The notes below the pieces were generated by a model. That model searched no databases. It was not told the origin of the DNA and was given only the letters and a program-made list of their open reading frames with translations. A program made the position numbers and the translations under genes. From the NCBI GenBank assembly GCA_003520455.1, contig DOUV01001020.1, forward strand, positions 1 through 35,750: 35,750 nt of DNA, read 5' to 3'. Source of the stretch: Chloroflexota bacterium. Lineage in GTDB: Bacteria > Chloroflexota > Anaerolineae > Ardenticatenales > Ardenticatenaceae. Each line of letters starts with the position of its first letter. Position 1 is the stretch's first letter. This document shows, piece after piece, positions 23,603-32,945 of the stretch.

Positions 23603-24721
23603 ATGAACGATTCAACCGATTTTCCGGTGCTGGAATTGACAGGCACTCCCAGGGACAGGGGCCGGGTGCATGGTGAGGTGCTGCGTGACCGTATTCACGA
23701 GATGGTCGAGCGGTGGAAGCAGGACATCGGCGACGATACCGGGATGAACCCGGATGATTTTCTATCGCAACTGGTCGGAGAGACCAGGTTCTTGCCGGCC
23801 GTCAAGCGCTGGACGCCCGACTTGCTGGAAGAGGTCGAGGGTATCGCCGAAGGGGCAAACGTGGACTTCACCGCAATCTTTGCCCGCCAGTTGAGCGATG
23901 AAGAGCCATGGTTCCGGCTCGAGAAGAAGCTGGGTCTCTCCTGGGACAGCGCCGCGCAGTGCACCGCCATCGGTGTCAATCCCCAGGGAGAACGCCCGGC
24001 CCTTGCAGCCCAAAACATGGATACGCCCGCGTACTACAACGGGTTTCAGGTGCTGCTGCACATCAAATACCCAGAGTCGCCGTTGGAAGTCTTCATGTTC
24101 ACCATCGCCGGCAAAATCAATCTTGCCGGCTTGAACAACGCGCCCGTTGGTATCTGCTGCAACACGGTCCTGGCCCTCAATTATGCGAAGGATGGTCTGC
24201 CGGAAGATTTTGTCGTTCGTGGCGCCCTCGCGCGGCCCAGTCTGGCGGAGGCCCTGGCCTTTATGCATCGGATCAGGCACGCCTCTGGACAGAACTATCT
24301 CATCGGTGGGCCAGAGCGAGTCATAAGCCTGGAGTGTTCCGCCAACCAGATCGTCGAGTTCGTGCCCTATCCGGGCGCCAACCGTACCTACCATACCAAT
24401 CACCCGCTGGTCAACGACGACCAGACGATCCATCAGGAGCGACTTGCTGCGATGACCAACACGCAGCGGGAGCGCTGGGGGTTCTACGCCAACAGCCATG
24501 CGCGCCTGGATACATTGCAGCGTCACCTGAACGATCCAGACGAATGTATCACTATTGACAAGATCAAAACGATTCTCAGTTCGCATGACGGACCAGTGTG
24601 CCACAACTCCGCCACGAAGATCTCCCTGGGTTGCCTGATTATGGAGTTGTCGCCCAATCCGACACTGCACCTGGCCGCCGGTCCGCCCTGCTCGACGCCG
24701 TTTACGACGTATCGATTTTGA
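23603..24721 (+). CDS. C45-family autoproteolytic Ntn-hydrolase/acyltransferase
   Basis: This 372-residue protein resembles isopenicillin-N acyltransferase precursors. Residues ~10-35 (ELTGTPRDRGRVHGEVLRDRI) are the family's N-terminal helix. The chain should cleave itself before Cys120 in AAQCTAIG, leaving Cys as the new N-terminal nucleophile. Downstream blocks AAQNMDTPAYY, NLAGLNNAPVGICCN and YHTNHPL fit the Ntn fold. ATG 23603 has only a weak AAAGA upstream. Members move or remove acyl groups on amino acids or beta-lactams. Next to the D-aminoacylase-like and S12 enzymes this points to N-acylated or amide-blocked amino acids as substrates. Confidence 0.85.
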   Translation: MNDSTDFPVLELTGTPRDRGRVHGEVLRDRIHEMVERWKQDIGDDTGMNPDDFLSQLVGETRFLPAVKRWTPDLLEEVEGIAEGANVDFTAIFARQLSDEEPWFRLEKKLGLSWDSAAQCTAIGVNPQGERPALAAQNMDTPAYYNGFQVLLHIKYPESPLEVFMFTIAGKINLAGLNNAPVGICCNTVLALNYAKDGLPEDFVVRGALARPSLAEALAFMHRIRHASGQNYLIGGPERVISLECSANQIVEFVPYPGANRTYHTNHPLVNDDQTIHQERLAAMTNTQRERWGFYANSHARLDTLQRHLNDPDECITIDKIKTILSSHDGPVCHNSATKISLGCLIMELSPNPTLHLAAGPPCSTPFTTYRF

Positions 24722-24763
24722 ACATCGCTGCGAGTGCCTGAGGCGCGTCCCGTGCGCCCGTAC

Positions 24764-24775
24764 CGTACCGGTACG
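24764..24775. promoter_or_regulatory. 12-bp palindrome upstream of the ThDP enzyme gene
   Basis: CGTACCGGTACG is perfectly symmetric and lies in the 90-nt gap before 24812, at the border between the peptidase-rich half and the oxidative half of the cluster. A promoter is not obvious. It could be an operator, but chance is possible. Confidence 0.3.
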
Positions 24776-24811
24776 AACGTTGTCATTTCACAAGATCGTC
24801 AGGATACACAG

Positions 24812-26497
24812 ATGGACACGAACACGACCAGAACCGGAGCCCGCTTCATCGCTGAGACCCTTCAAGGCTATGGCGTGACCCACGTTTTTTACGTCGATGC
24901 TATCCTGCGCAAAACGATGGTAGACCTGGAAGAACTGGGGGTTCGCCGGGTGATCACCCACTCAGAGAAAGCAGCTGCCTACATGGCGGATGGCTATGCC
25001 CGTGCCGCAGGCCGGCCAGGGGTATGCATGGCGCAGTCTGTGGGGGCGGCCAACCTGGCTGCCGGGCTACAGGATGCCTACCTGGGGCTGTCGCCGGTGA
25101 TTGCGCTGACCGGCAAAAAGCCGCCCCTGTTTCAGTATCGCAATGCGTATCAGGAAGTGGACCATAATCCCCTCTTCGCGCCGGTCACCAAGTACAGTGC
25201 CGACGTGGTGACGCTGGCCCAACTCCCGTATCTCCTGCGTCAGGCGTTCCGTGAAGCCACATCCGGCGTGCCGGGACCGGTGCACCTGGATGTGATCGGA
25301 CGCCATGGACGCGACCTGGAAGCTGCCGACGGCAGGCTGCCCGTCGTGATCGAAGAGCTGTTCACCCGGTATCCCGCGTACCGGGCAGAACCGGAAGCGG
25401 CCTCTGTGGCCCGTGCAGCCCAGGCGATCGCTGCCGCAAAACGACCGGTCATCGTCGCAGGGGGTGGTGTGCGGATATCGGCCGCCGCGGACGAAGTAGT
25501 GGCGCTGGCGGAGCAGACTGCCATCCCGGTGGCCACCTCGGTGAACGGCAAAGGCACGATTGCCGAAACCCACCCTCTCAGCATGGGTGTGGTGGGCTCG
25601 TATTCAGCCCGCTGTGCCAATCAGGTGGTGGCCGAGGCAGACCTGGTCATCTATATCGGCAGTAACACCGGCGACCAGGTGACGCACAACTGGACGGTGC
25701 CACCAGTGGGGACGCCCGTCGTGCAGATCGATATCGACCCGGCGGAAATCGGGCGGAGTTATGCCGGCACGATTGGAATCGTAGCGGATGCGAGGCACGC
25801 CGTGCCGCGACTGGCGGCTGCCCTCGAAGGGTATAGGGCTGATCCCGCCTGGCTACAGCGCGTCAAATTCGTGGTCGATGGCTGGCGCGCAGAGATCGCA
25901 CCGCTGCGCCAATCCGGCGCTATCCCCATTCGTCCGGAACGGTTGTGCAAAGAGTTGACCGTTGCCCTTCCCGAAAACGCCATGCTGATTTCCGACACCG
26001 GCTATTCGGCGATCTGGACGGCCACGATGGTGTCCCTCACGCATCGCGAGCAGACCTTCTTGCGCGCTGCCGGATCGTTGGGCTGGGCCTTCCCGGCAGC
26101 GCTGGGGGCCAAGTGCGCGCTGCCCGACCGGCCGGTGATTTGCTTCACCGGCGATGGCGGCTTCTGGTATCACCTCAGCGAATTGGAAACGGCGCGCCGC
26201 CACCGCATCAATACCGTCACCATCGTCAACAATAATGGCGGACTGGCACAAGGCATCGACGATATTGAGCGAATGTACGGGGACAGGCCGGGCAACCCCG
26301 AGGAACTTTACCGTTTCGAACCCGTCAGCTTTGCGCAGGTTGCACAGGACATGGGCTGCCGCGGCATTCGGGTCGAACACCCGGATGAGATCGGCGGTGC
26401 CATCCGCCAGGCCCTGACGGATGAGAGACCCGTCGTCGTCGAAGTCATGACCGGCTTACAGTACCGGGCCCCGGAACCCTGGGCACCGCCCGGGTGA
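24812..26497 (+). CDS. thiamine-diphosphate-dependent enzyme, acetolactate-synthase-like
   Basis: This 561-residue three-domain enzyme activates ThDP through Glu52 (HSEKAAAYMADGYARA). The middle domain spans residues ~190-330. The C-terminal domain contains the Mg/ThDP motif GDGG (Asp448) through NNNGG (Asn473-Asn475). The conserved Glu excludes glyoxylate carboligase, which has Val there. The family covers acetolactate synthase, 2-keto acid decarboxylases and lyases, and I cannot assign the reaction. ATG 24812 follows AGGA by 7 nt; an upstream start at 24734 would add a basic, unlikely extension. There is no regulatory subunit gene next to it, so biosynthetic acetolactate synthase is unlikely. 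Confidence 0.88.
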   Translation: MDTNTTRTGARFIAETLQGYGVTHVFYVDAILRKTMVDLEELGVRRVITHSEKAAAYMADGYARAAGRPGVCMAQSVGAANLAAGLQDAYLGLSPVIALTGKKPPLFQYRNAYQEVDHNPLFAPVTKYSADVVTLAQLPYLLRQAFREATSGVPGPVHLDVIGRHGRDLEAADGRLPVVIEELFTRYPAYRAEPEAASVARAAQAIAAAKRPVIVAGGGVRISAAADEVVALAEQTAIPVATSVNGKGTIAETHPLSMGVVGSYSARCANQVVAEADLVIYIGSNTGDQVTHNWTVPPVGTPVVQIDIDPAEIGRSYAGTIGIVADARHAVPRLAAALEGYRADPAWLQRVKFVVDGWRAEIAPLRQSGAIPIRPERLCKELTVALPENAMLISDTGYSAIWTATMVSLTHREQTFLRAAGSLGWAFPAALGAKCALPDRPVICFTGDGGFWYHLSELETARRHRINTVTIVNNNGGLAQGIDDIERMYGDRPGNPEELYRFEPVSFAQVAQDMGCRGIRVEHPDEIGGAIRQALTDERPVVVEVMTGLQYRAPEPWAPPG

Positions 26498-26555
26498 ACG
26501 TTCTCACGAGATCCCTGTCGCCGCGCGCCATCGTTACGACTTGAAGGAGGCGGTC

Positions 26556-27446
26556 ATGAAACTGAATTCCCTGGTCGAAGCCGGCGATCCGGAACGGCTT
26601 GCCACTGGCTTCAAATTCACGGAGGGACCTGTCTGGATGCCAGGCGGCTCTCTCGTCTTCTCCGACATTTCCGGGAACCGCATCTACCAATGGTCCCCGG
26701 AGGCAGGCGTGGCGGTCTGGCGCGACCCCAGCGACAACTCCAATGGTCTGACCCTGGATACCGAAACCCGGCTGGTTGCATGCGAACACGGCGCACGCCG
26801 GGTCTCGCGCACTGAGCCAGATGGAACCATCATCACGCTGGCTGATCGCTATCGGGGGAAGCGGCTCAACAGCCCGAACGACATCGTCGCCAAATCGGAT
26901 GGCAGTCTCTACTTTACCGATCCTGTGGCGCATCACCTTCAGAAGGAAGACCTGGAACAACCGTGCAATGGTTTATATCGAATCTTGCCGGATGGTACGG
27001 TGGAACGGCTGGTTGATGATATCGTATACCCCAATGGATTGGCGTTCTCCCCCGATGAGTCAATTCTCTACGTGGTCGACTCGGAACGCGGCCTCTTGTT
27101 GGCCTATGATGTCCATGCAGACGGGACACTGACCCATGGGGGCGTTCTTGCCGAGATGGATCACCCGCAAAACGGGTTTCATTCTGCCGGCCCAGACGGG
27201 ATGAAGGTGGACGTGGAGGGCAATCTGTACGTCACCGGCGCCGACGGGATCTGGGTCTTTGAGCCCGACGGCACCTACCTCGGCAACCTCGTCCCGCGGT
27301 TCGACCAGCGCCATGCTGAGCCGCCGGCAAATCTGACGTGGGGCGATGCGGATCGCAAGACACTCTACGTGACGGCGTGCTCCTCCATCTACCGCTTTCG
27401 AATGAAGATCGCGGGTGCCGCAGTGCCTCGGAGACAAGGCACATGA
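26556..27446 (+). CDS. SMP-30/gluconolactonase family lactonase
   Basis: This is a 296-residue six-bladed propeller. The metal ligands align with human SMP30 (Glu18, Asn154, Asp204) as Glu23 (FTEGPVW), Asn160 (YPNGLAFS) and Asp214 (GPDGMK), with Asn108 (NSPNDIV) also in the pocket. It hydrolyses sugar-acid or related lactones in family members. ATG 26556 follows AAGGAGG by 5 nt. Its stop overlaps the start of the enolase-superfamily gene by 4 nt, so product handover is likely: the lactone opens to an acid, and the acid is then dehydrated or racemised. Confidence 0.9.
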   Translation: MKLNSLVEAGDPERLATGFKFTEGPVWMPGGSLVFSDISGNRIYQWSPEAGVAVWRDPSDNSNGLTLDTETRLVACEHGARRVSRTEPDGTIITLADRYRGKRLNSPNDIVAKSDGSLYFTDPVAHHLQKEDLEQPCNGLYRILPDGTVERLVDDIVYPNGLAFSPDESILYVVDSERGLLLAYDVHADGTLTHGGVLAEMDHPQNGFHSAGPDGMKVDVEGNLYVTGADGIWVFEPDGTYLGNLVPRFDQRHAEPPANLTWGDADRKTLYVTACSSIYRFRMKIAGAAVPRRQGT

Positions 27447-28555
27447 CGTATGTTCGAGAGATCAAGGTTACACCTGTGCGCGTTCCATTAGAGCGGCCCG
27501 TTGCTGCCGCCGGAAAGGTGTTCCAGTACCGGGATTATCTGCTGGTCGAATTGACGTGTGAGGATGGAAGTGCCGGGATTGGGTTCAGTTATGTTGGGAC
27601 CGGCGGTGGGCGAGCGGCCGCAAGCGCCACCAAAGAGTTGCTCCTGCCCGAGGTGATTGGGGCTGATCCGGCCGGCGTTGAGGCGATCTGGGAGAGGGTG
27701 TATCGGGCCACACTCATTCAAGGGCGAGCCGGGCTTGTGATGAATGGCCTCAGCGCGATCGACATTGCATTGTGGGATCGGAATGCAAGCGTGGCCGGCT
27801 TGCCTCTCTATCGCTTCTTGGGTGGAGGTGGCGCACAGGTTACGGTCCCTGCTTACGCGTCAGGCGGCTATTATGCCGACGGAAAGGGGCCGAAGGAGCT
27901 GGCAGAAGAAATTGCCGCGTATGCAGCGCAGGGGTTCAAGGCGGTCAAGATCAAAGCCGGTCGTCTTACGGTCAAAGAAGAGGAACGGCGGGTTCAGGCG
28001 GTCCGAGACGTGATCGGGCCGGACGGATGCCTGCTGCTCGACCTGTACAATGCCTGGACCACCTTGTCCGAAGCCATGCCCTACATCACGATGTACCGCC
28101 AGTACAATCCCTACTGGATTGAGGACCCGTTCATGCCCGATGATCTGGACAACCTGGCCCGTCTGGCAGAGCGGATCACTGAACCATTGGCGACCGGCGA
28201 GTTTCACTATACCCGTTTCAGCTTCAAACACATCATCCGTGCCGGCGTGACCATTCTTCAGCCTGAAGCGCCGCGGTGTGGCGGCATTACCGAATGGCGG
28301 CGAATCGCCGCGCTCGCTTCAGCCCAAGGCATTGCCATCAGCCCATGTTGGTTTCATCAACTTCATGTCCATCTGCTCCCCAGCATCCCAAACGGTCTGT
28401 TCGTCGAGTATTTTCCAGACAACACCATTCTGAATTTCGGTCAGCTGATCGACACCTCATGCACCATCGTCGACGGAGCGATTCAACTTCCCCGACGCCC
28501 GGGCGTTGGCTTTCGCTTTGTACCGGAGGCCGTTGCGGCGTTTCGGCTCACATAG
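27443..28555 (+). CDS. enolase-superfamily (mandelate racemase/MLE-like) enzyme
   Basis: This 370-residue enzyme abstracts a proton alpha to a carboxylate. The catalytic Lys-x-Lys is Lys169/Lys171 (AVKIKAG). The magnesium ligands are Asp200 (LLDLYNAW), Glu227 (WIEDP) and Glu253 (TGEFHY). A histidine cluster, WFHQLHVHL at residues 303-311, could supply the opposite base, as in acid-sugar dehydratases. The C-terminal PNGLFVEYF is typical. ATG 27443 overlaps the lactonase stop (ATGA), so the two are coupled. Dehydration of an aldonate or another 2-hydroxy acid is the best guess; racemisation is the alternative. Confidence 0.88.
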   Translation: MTYVREIKVTPVRVPLERPVAAAGKVFQYRDYLLVELTCEDGSAGIGFSYVGTGGGRAAASATKELLLPEVIGADPAGVEAIWERVYRATLIQGRAGLVMNGLSAIDIALWDRNASVAGLPLYRFLGGGGAQVTVPAYASGGYYADGKGPKELAEEIAAYAAQGFKAVKIKAGRLTVKEEERRVQAVRDVIGPDGCLLLDLYNAWTTLSEAMPYITMYRQYNPYWIEDPFMPDDLDNLARLAERITEPLATGEFHYTRFSFKHIIRAGVTILQPEAPRCGGITEWRRIAALASAQGIAISPCWFHQLHVHLLPSIPNGLFVEYFPDNTILNFGQLIDTSCTIVDGAIQLPRRPGVGFRFVPEAVAAFRLT

Positions 28556-28643
28556 TGGCGGGCCGCCGGCGGGCGACTCTTCAGCGAGCCGTGTCACTTG
28601 AGTGAGGATCAGACAGCAGAAGCGAGGGATGAGGGCAAGAGCG

Positions 28644-31046
28644 ATGATTGACTTCCAAGCCCCGACGCGTAACGGGTCAGCGACCACGATTTCTACAGAT
28701 CGCCTGGCAACACTGGACACGATTCAGAAACGTGTTCTCTGGCTGGCGATGTTGATGATCCATCACGCGAACCACGTCCGCTGCAACCCCGATGAAACCA
28801 AGGTCGGGGGGCATCAGGCGTCATCGGCGTCGATGGTTACCATCATGACCGCACTCTATTTCCACTTCCTGCAGACCGGCGACCGGATCTCGGTCAAGCC
28901 GCATGCCTCGCCTGTCTACCATGCCATCCAGTATCTGTTGGGACGGCTCCCGCGTCAGTACCTGACAGCGTTACGCGCCTATCGGGGGCTGCAGGCCTAT
29001 CCAAGCCGCACCAAGGATGTGGATGAGGTTGATTTCTCCACCGGCTCTGTCGGTCTGGGGGCGGTGGCCCCAGCCTTTGCCGCCCTGGCCAGCCAGTATG
29101 CCCGCGATCATTTCGGCGACGTGACATCGCGCCGTTTCGTCGCGGTGCTAGGGGATGCGGAGATCGACGAGGGCAATGTGTGGGAGGCCATCCTAGATCA
29201 GGCGCTTACCGGCCTGGGCAACTTGCTGTGGATTGTGGATCTCAACCGGCAAAGCCTGGATCGCGTTGTACCCGGCATTCGCGCTGCCCAACTCAAAGCC
29301 CTGTTTGCCAAGAGTGGCTGGCAGGTGCTGGAAGCCAAGTATGGACGGAAGCTACAGGCCCTGTTTGCCCAGCCCGGCGGCTCGGCACTGCGCCGCCGTA
29401 TTGATGAGATGAGCAACGAGGAATACCAGACCCTGATTCGCTTGCCCGGCGATAGATTGCGGGCACATGTGGTGACAGTTGATGGCGTCGCGCGGCCGGA
29501 GCTCATTGATGCGATTCACGGTGTGTCGGATGAGGACCTGCCGGCACTGCTTAGCAACCTGGGTGGGCACGATCTGGAGGAACTCCTCTCCGTACTGGCC
29601 AGGGTAGATGATGAGCCTAACCGGCCAACCATCCTCTTCGCCTACACCATCAAGGGGTGGGGCTTGCCTATCGCCGGCCACCCACTCAACCACTCCATGC
29701 TCCTCACTCCGGAGCAGATGGATGCGTTGCAGCAGGAACTTGGTGTATCCCCCGAAGACAAGTGGGCCGCCTTCGAGCCCGATTCGTCCGCTGGACAACT
29801 GTGCAGACAGAGGGTTAAGCACCTGTATCCGGTAAGTCGGCCAGCGCCTCACGTCGTGCAAGCAGGCGATCTGCCACGCGACCTGTCAATTCCCGTGGAC
29901 GGCCGGGTGAGTACCCAGCAGACCTTTGGCCGCTTGCTCATGGCCCTCTCCCGCGAGCCGGCGCTGGCCAGACGGATCGTTACCGCCTCGCCGGATGTGT
30001 CGGTATCCACCAACCTGTCCGGGTGGATCAACAAGATGGGGGTGTATGCGTCCCAGGAACGATTGGACTATGAGCGACAAGGGAACTGGCAGCAGCGGTC
30101 ATCGGGTCAGCACATCGAACTGGGCATTTCTGAGATGAACCTGTTCATGATAATTGGCATGTTTGGCCTGTCGGCCGAACTCACAGGGCAGCAGGTCATT
30201 CCCATTGGCACGGTGTATGATCCCTTTGTGTTGCGTGGGCTGGATGCATTGATTTATGGACTCTATTCGGGTTCGCGCTTTATTTTTGCCGGCACACCCT
30301 CGGGCATCACGCTGTCCCCCGAAGGCGGGGCCCATCAGTCCACGATCACCCCGTCAGTCGGGATGGAACTGCCCAACCTGAACGCCTTCGAGCCTTGCTT
30401 TGCACAAGAACTGGCCTGGATGCTGCTGGACGCGCTGCGCGGTTGTTGCGACCGGGGAAACGGGCATGCCACCTATTTGCGCCTGTCTACCAAACCGATT
30501 GACCAGAGCCTGCTCCAGCCGGCCTTGACCCGGCTCGGTGAAGCGGAGTTGCGTCGCCAGGTGCTGGCTGGTGGCTACCGGCTCGTGGATTGGCGCTGGA
30601 TCGATCCCAGGGAGAGTGAGGCGTACCTCGTACATATCGCCACCACAGGGACGATGGTTCCGGAAGCGGTAGAAGCCGCCAACATCCTCCAGGAGGAGGG
30701 GATTCCCGCGAATGTGCTCAATCTCACCAGTCCACGCCGCCTGTTTGAAGCTTGGCAGCAACTCCCGTGGGGTAAGCACCCCACGTTGGAGGCGACAAGC
30801 GATGGCCCGTTTCGCTGGCTCATCCCCCCGTCGGAGCGCCACGCGCCCATCGTAACGGTATTGGACGGCGCCTCACATACCCTGGCCTGGTTGGGGAGCG
30901 TGTTCGGCACACTGGTGATCCCGCTGGGGGTAGACCACTTCGGCCAGTCCGGAACGCATACTGACCTGTACCGCCATTACAGCATCGATGCCCGGGCCAT
31001 TGTCGAGGCGGCGCTGGTGGCGGTCAATCGGCACGGGCTGGAGTAG
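28644..31046 (+). CDS. AceE-like homodimeric 2-oxo acid dehydrogenase E1 / transketolase-like enzyme
   Basis: This 800-residue ThDP enzyme resembles the single-chain pyruvate dehydrogenase E1 (AceE, about 890 residues). His87 lies in KPHASPVYHAIQYLLG. The ThDP/Mg motif runs from GDAEIDEGN (Asp171) to DLNRQSLD (Asn201). The AceE-type HTIKGWG equivalent is AYTIKGWGLPIAGHPLNHS. The pyrimidine-activating Glu497 sits in ELGISEMNLF. I chose ATG 28644, with GAGGG 7 nt upstream; 28629 and 28602 are alternatives. No E2 or E3 genes are nearby, and the protein is shorter than AceE. It may therefore use free ThDP chemistry (a ketolase or decarboxylase) or borrow E2 and E3 from elsewhere. The next gene starts 4 nt after the stop. 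Confidence 0.87.
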   Translation: MIDFQAPTRNGSATTISTDRLATLDTIQKRVLWLAMLMIHHANHVRCNPDETKVGGHQASSASMVTIMTALYFHFLQTGDRISVKPHASPVYHAIQYLLGRLPRQYLTALRAYRGLQAYPSRTKDVDEVDFSTGSVGLGAVAPAFAALASQYARDHFGDVTSRRFVAVLGDAEIDEGNVWEAILDQALTGLGNLLWIVDLNRQSLDRVVPGIRAAQLKALFAKSGWQVLEAKYGRKLQALFAQPGGSALRRRIDEMSNEEYQTLIRLPGDRLRAHVVTVDGVARPELIDAIHGVSDEDLPALLSNLGGHDLEELLSVLARVDDEPNRPTILFAYTIKGWGLPIAGHPLNHSMLLTPEQMDALQQELGVSPEDKWAAFEPDSSAGQLCRQRVKHLYPVSRPAPHVVQAGDLPRDLSIPVDGRVSTQQTFGRLLMALSREPALARRIVTASPDVSVSTNLSGWINKMGVYASQERLDYERQGNWQQRSSGQHIELGISEMNLFMIIGMFGLSAELTGQQVIPIGTVYDPFVLRGLDALIYGLYSGSRFIFAGTPSGITLSPEGGAHQSTITPSVGMELPNLNAFEPCFAQELAWMLLDALRGCCDRGNGHATYLRLSTKPIDQSLLQPALTRLGEAELRRQVLAGGYRLVDWRWIDPRESEAYLVHIATTGTMVPEAVEAANILQEEGIPANVLNLTSPRRLFEAWQQLPWGKHPTLEATSDGPFRWLIPPSERHAPIVTVLDGASHTLAWLGSVFGTLVIPLGVDHFGQSGTHTDLYRHYSIDARAIVEAALVAVNRHGLE

Positions 31047-31050
31047 GCCC

Positions 31051-31911
31051 ATGAGGGAGTCGATAAGTGTCATCGGTCTCGGCTTGATGGGCCGACCCGT
31101 CGCGCGCACCCTCGCTGCTTCTGGCTGGGCGGTTCAGGGCTGGAACCGCTCGCCGTTGCCGGTAGACGTGACGGAGGGCATTACTCAATGCCGCAATTTG
31201 GCCGACGCAGCGCACGCCGAGGTATGTCTGTTGATGTTGGCCGATTCGGACGCTGTTGACGAGGTGTTGGCGCGACTGGAGCCCCATCTCGTTGCAGGCC
31301 AGCTTGTGCTGGATATGGGCACCTCGGACCCGGCGCGGTCACAGGTCCATGCCAGTCGGTTGGCGGAAAAAGGTATCGGCTGGGTGGATGCGCCGGTATC
31401 CGGCGGGCCGGAAGGCGCAGCGTCCGGCACGTTGGCGATTATGGCCGGCGGCCGCCAGGATGATTTTGCGCGCGTGAAACCGATTCTGGATGTTCTTGGT
31501 GGCAATGTGGTGCATGTGGGCGATGCGGGCATGGGACACATGGTGAAAGTAATCAATCAGGTGATCGTTGGTCTGACGATCGAGGCTGTGGCCGAGGCCC
31601 TGACACTGGCCGAGCGCATGGGTCTCGATCCCCGGCTGGTGCAACAGGCGCTGAAAGGAGGTTGGGCTGATTCGAAAATCCTGCAACACCATGGTACTAG
31701 GATGATTGCGCGCGACTACCAGCCCGGCGCCCACGTGAAAACGCAACTCAAGGACTTACGCCTGGCCCAGGCTCTCGCCGATGCAGCGGGCGTCCAGTTG
31801 CCTCATCTCAACAGCACCGTCGAGTTCTATGAGGCGCTGGTGGCTCAGGGTGATGTCAAACGCGACCACACTGCCCTCCACAAACTATTGTGGTCACCAC
31901 CAGGCAGGTAG
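31051..31911 (+). CDS. 3-hydroxyisobutyrate dehydrogenase-family NAD(P) oxidoreductase (first copy)
   Basis: This 286-residue beta-hydroxyacid dehydrogenase opens with the Rossmann motif GLGLMG at residues 9-14. Substrate contacts are in DAPVSGGPEGAASGTLAIMAGG, and the catalytic lysine is Lys166 in HMVKVINQ, followed by Asn169. It interconverts a 3-hydroxy acid and the semialdehyde in known members. It begins 4 nt after the E1-like gene, so translation is coupled. A second, interrupted paralogue follows 122 nt downstream. With the MmsA-type enzyme it could take a 3-hydroxy acid to an acyl-CoA. Confidence 0.9.
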   Translation: MRESISVIGLGLMGRPVARTLAASGWAVQGWNRSPLPVDVTEGITQCRNLADAAHAEVCLLMLADSDAVDEVLARLEPHLVAGQLVLDMGTSDPARSQVHASRLAEKGIGWVDAPVSGGPEGAASGTLAIMAGGRQDDFARVKPILDVLGGNVVHVGDAGMGHMVKVINQVIVGLTIEAVAEALTLAERMGLDPRLVQQALKGGWADSKILQHHGTRMIARDYQPGAHVKTQLKDLRLAQALADAAGVQLPHLNSTVEFYEALVAQGDVKRDHTALHKLLWSPPGR

Positions 31912-32033
31912 CTGGTGGAGAGCGGCCTCTGAACTCCAGATTCCTTATGCTAAGTCTTGCAGGTGGAATATGCGGTCCTGCGCCGTGATCATCCTGTTCT
32001 GAGATCGAGCGCATACGAATCAAAGGAGGAGTA

Positions 32034-32945
32034 ATGCACGAGCGAATTGGATTTATTGGTTTAGGCACCATGGGGCAAGGAATGGCCTCCAATTTGCTGA
32101 GGGCCGGCTTTCCCGTGCGGGTGTGGAACCGTACTGTGAGCCGGATGGAGCCGCTGATCGTGGCCGGGGCTGAAGGCGGGAAGAGCCCGGCCGACGTCGC
32201 CGCCCACAGCGATATCATCATTACCTGGGTCAGCGACACGGCCGATGTAGAAGCAGTCATTTTGGGCGACAACGGTGTTATTCACGGAGCCCAGGAAGGA
32301 GCACTCGTGATTGACATGAGTACTATCAGCCCGCACGCCACTCGGGAGCTTGCCGACAAGCTGGCCGGAAGGGGGATTCATATGCTGGATGCTCCGATCA
32401 GCGGCGGCAGTGAAGGTGCGGCGCGAGGCACGCTGAGTATCATGGTCGGCGGCGATGCTGCCCAGGTCGAGCGCGCCATGCCGGTATTCCAGGCCATGAG
32501 CAAAGCCATCACCCACGTTGGGGCGACGGGGGCTGGACAAACGGTCAAGCTCGTCAACTAGATTCTGGTGGTGGTCAACATGTTGGCTGTCGGTGAGGCG
32601 CTGCGTTTTGCACAGGCTGGTGGCCTCGATCTCCAAAAGACCCTGGCCGCCGTCACGCAAGGCGCCGCCGGCAGCTGGATGCTGAGCAACCGTGGCCCAC
32701 AGGTGATTGTCCGCGACTGGCGACCTGGCTTTACGATCGATTTGCAGCAGAATGATTTGCGTCTGATGTTGGAGGCAGCCGATCAGATGGACATCCCAGT
32801 CCTTGCAACGGCGGTGGTCTTCAATTTGTACCGCACCTTGCAGGCGCAAGGATTGGGGGCTGAAGGAAACCACGCGCTCGTGAAGGCACTTGAGCATTTG
32901 GCCGGGACGGAGATCATAGCGGCCCCATCAGGAAGGAATCAATAG
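32034..32945 (+). pseudogene. 3-hydroxyisobutyrate dehydrogenase-family gene split by an amber codon
   Basis: Reading from ATG 32034 (AAAGGAGG upstream), the frame is intact for 303 codons except for TAG at 32559-32561. The TAG follows Lys172-Leu-Val-Asn175, exactly where the first copy and the family have Gln (HMVKVINQ). A single C to T change (CAG to TAG) explains it. The N-terminal part keeps GLGTMG and DAPISGGSEGAARGTLSIMVGG. The remainder (ILVVVNMLAVGEALRFA to the TAG at 32943) is an undamaged C-terminal helical domain. The stop falls at the domain border, so two separate chains by re-initiation at GTG 32568 are conceivable. A recent null mutation or a sequencing error is more likely. 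Confidence 0.8.

Noticed and set aside
24812..26497. Glyoxylate carboligase paired with a tartronate semialdehyde reductase (HIBADH family)
   Set aside because: Glyoxylate carboligase has Val in place of the catalytic Glu, whereas this protein keeps Glu52.
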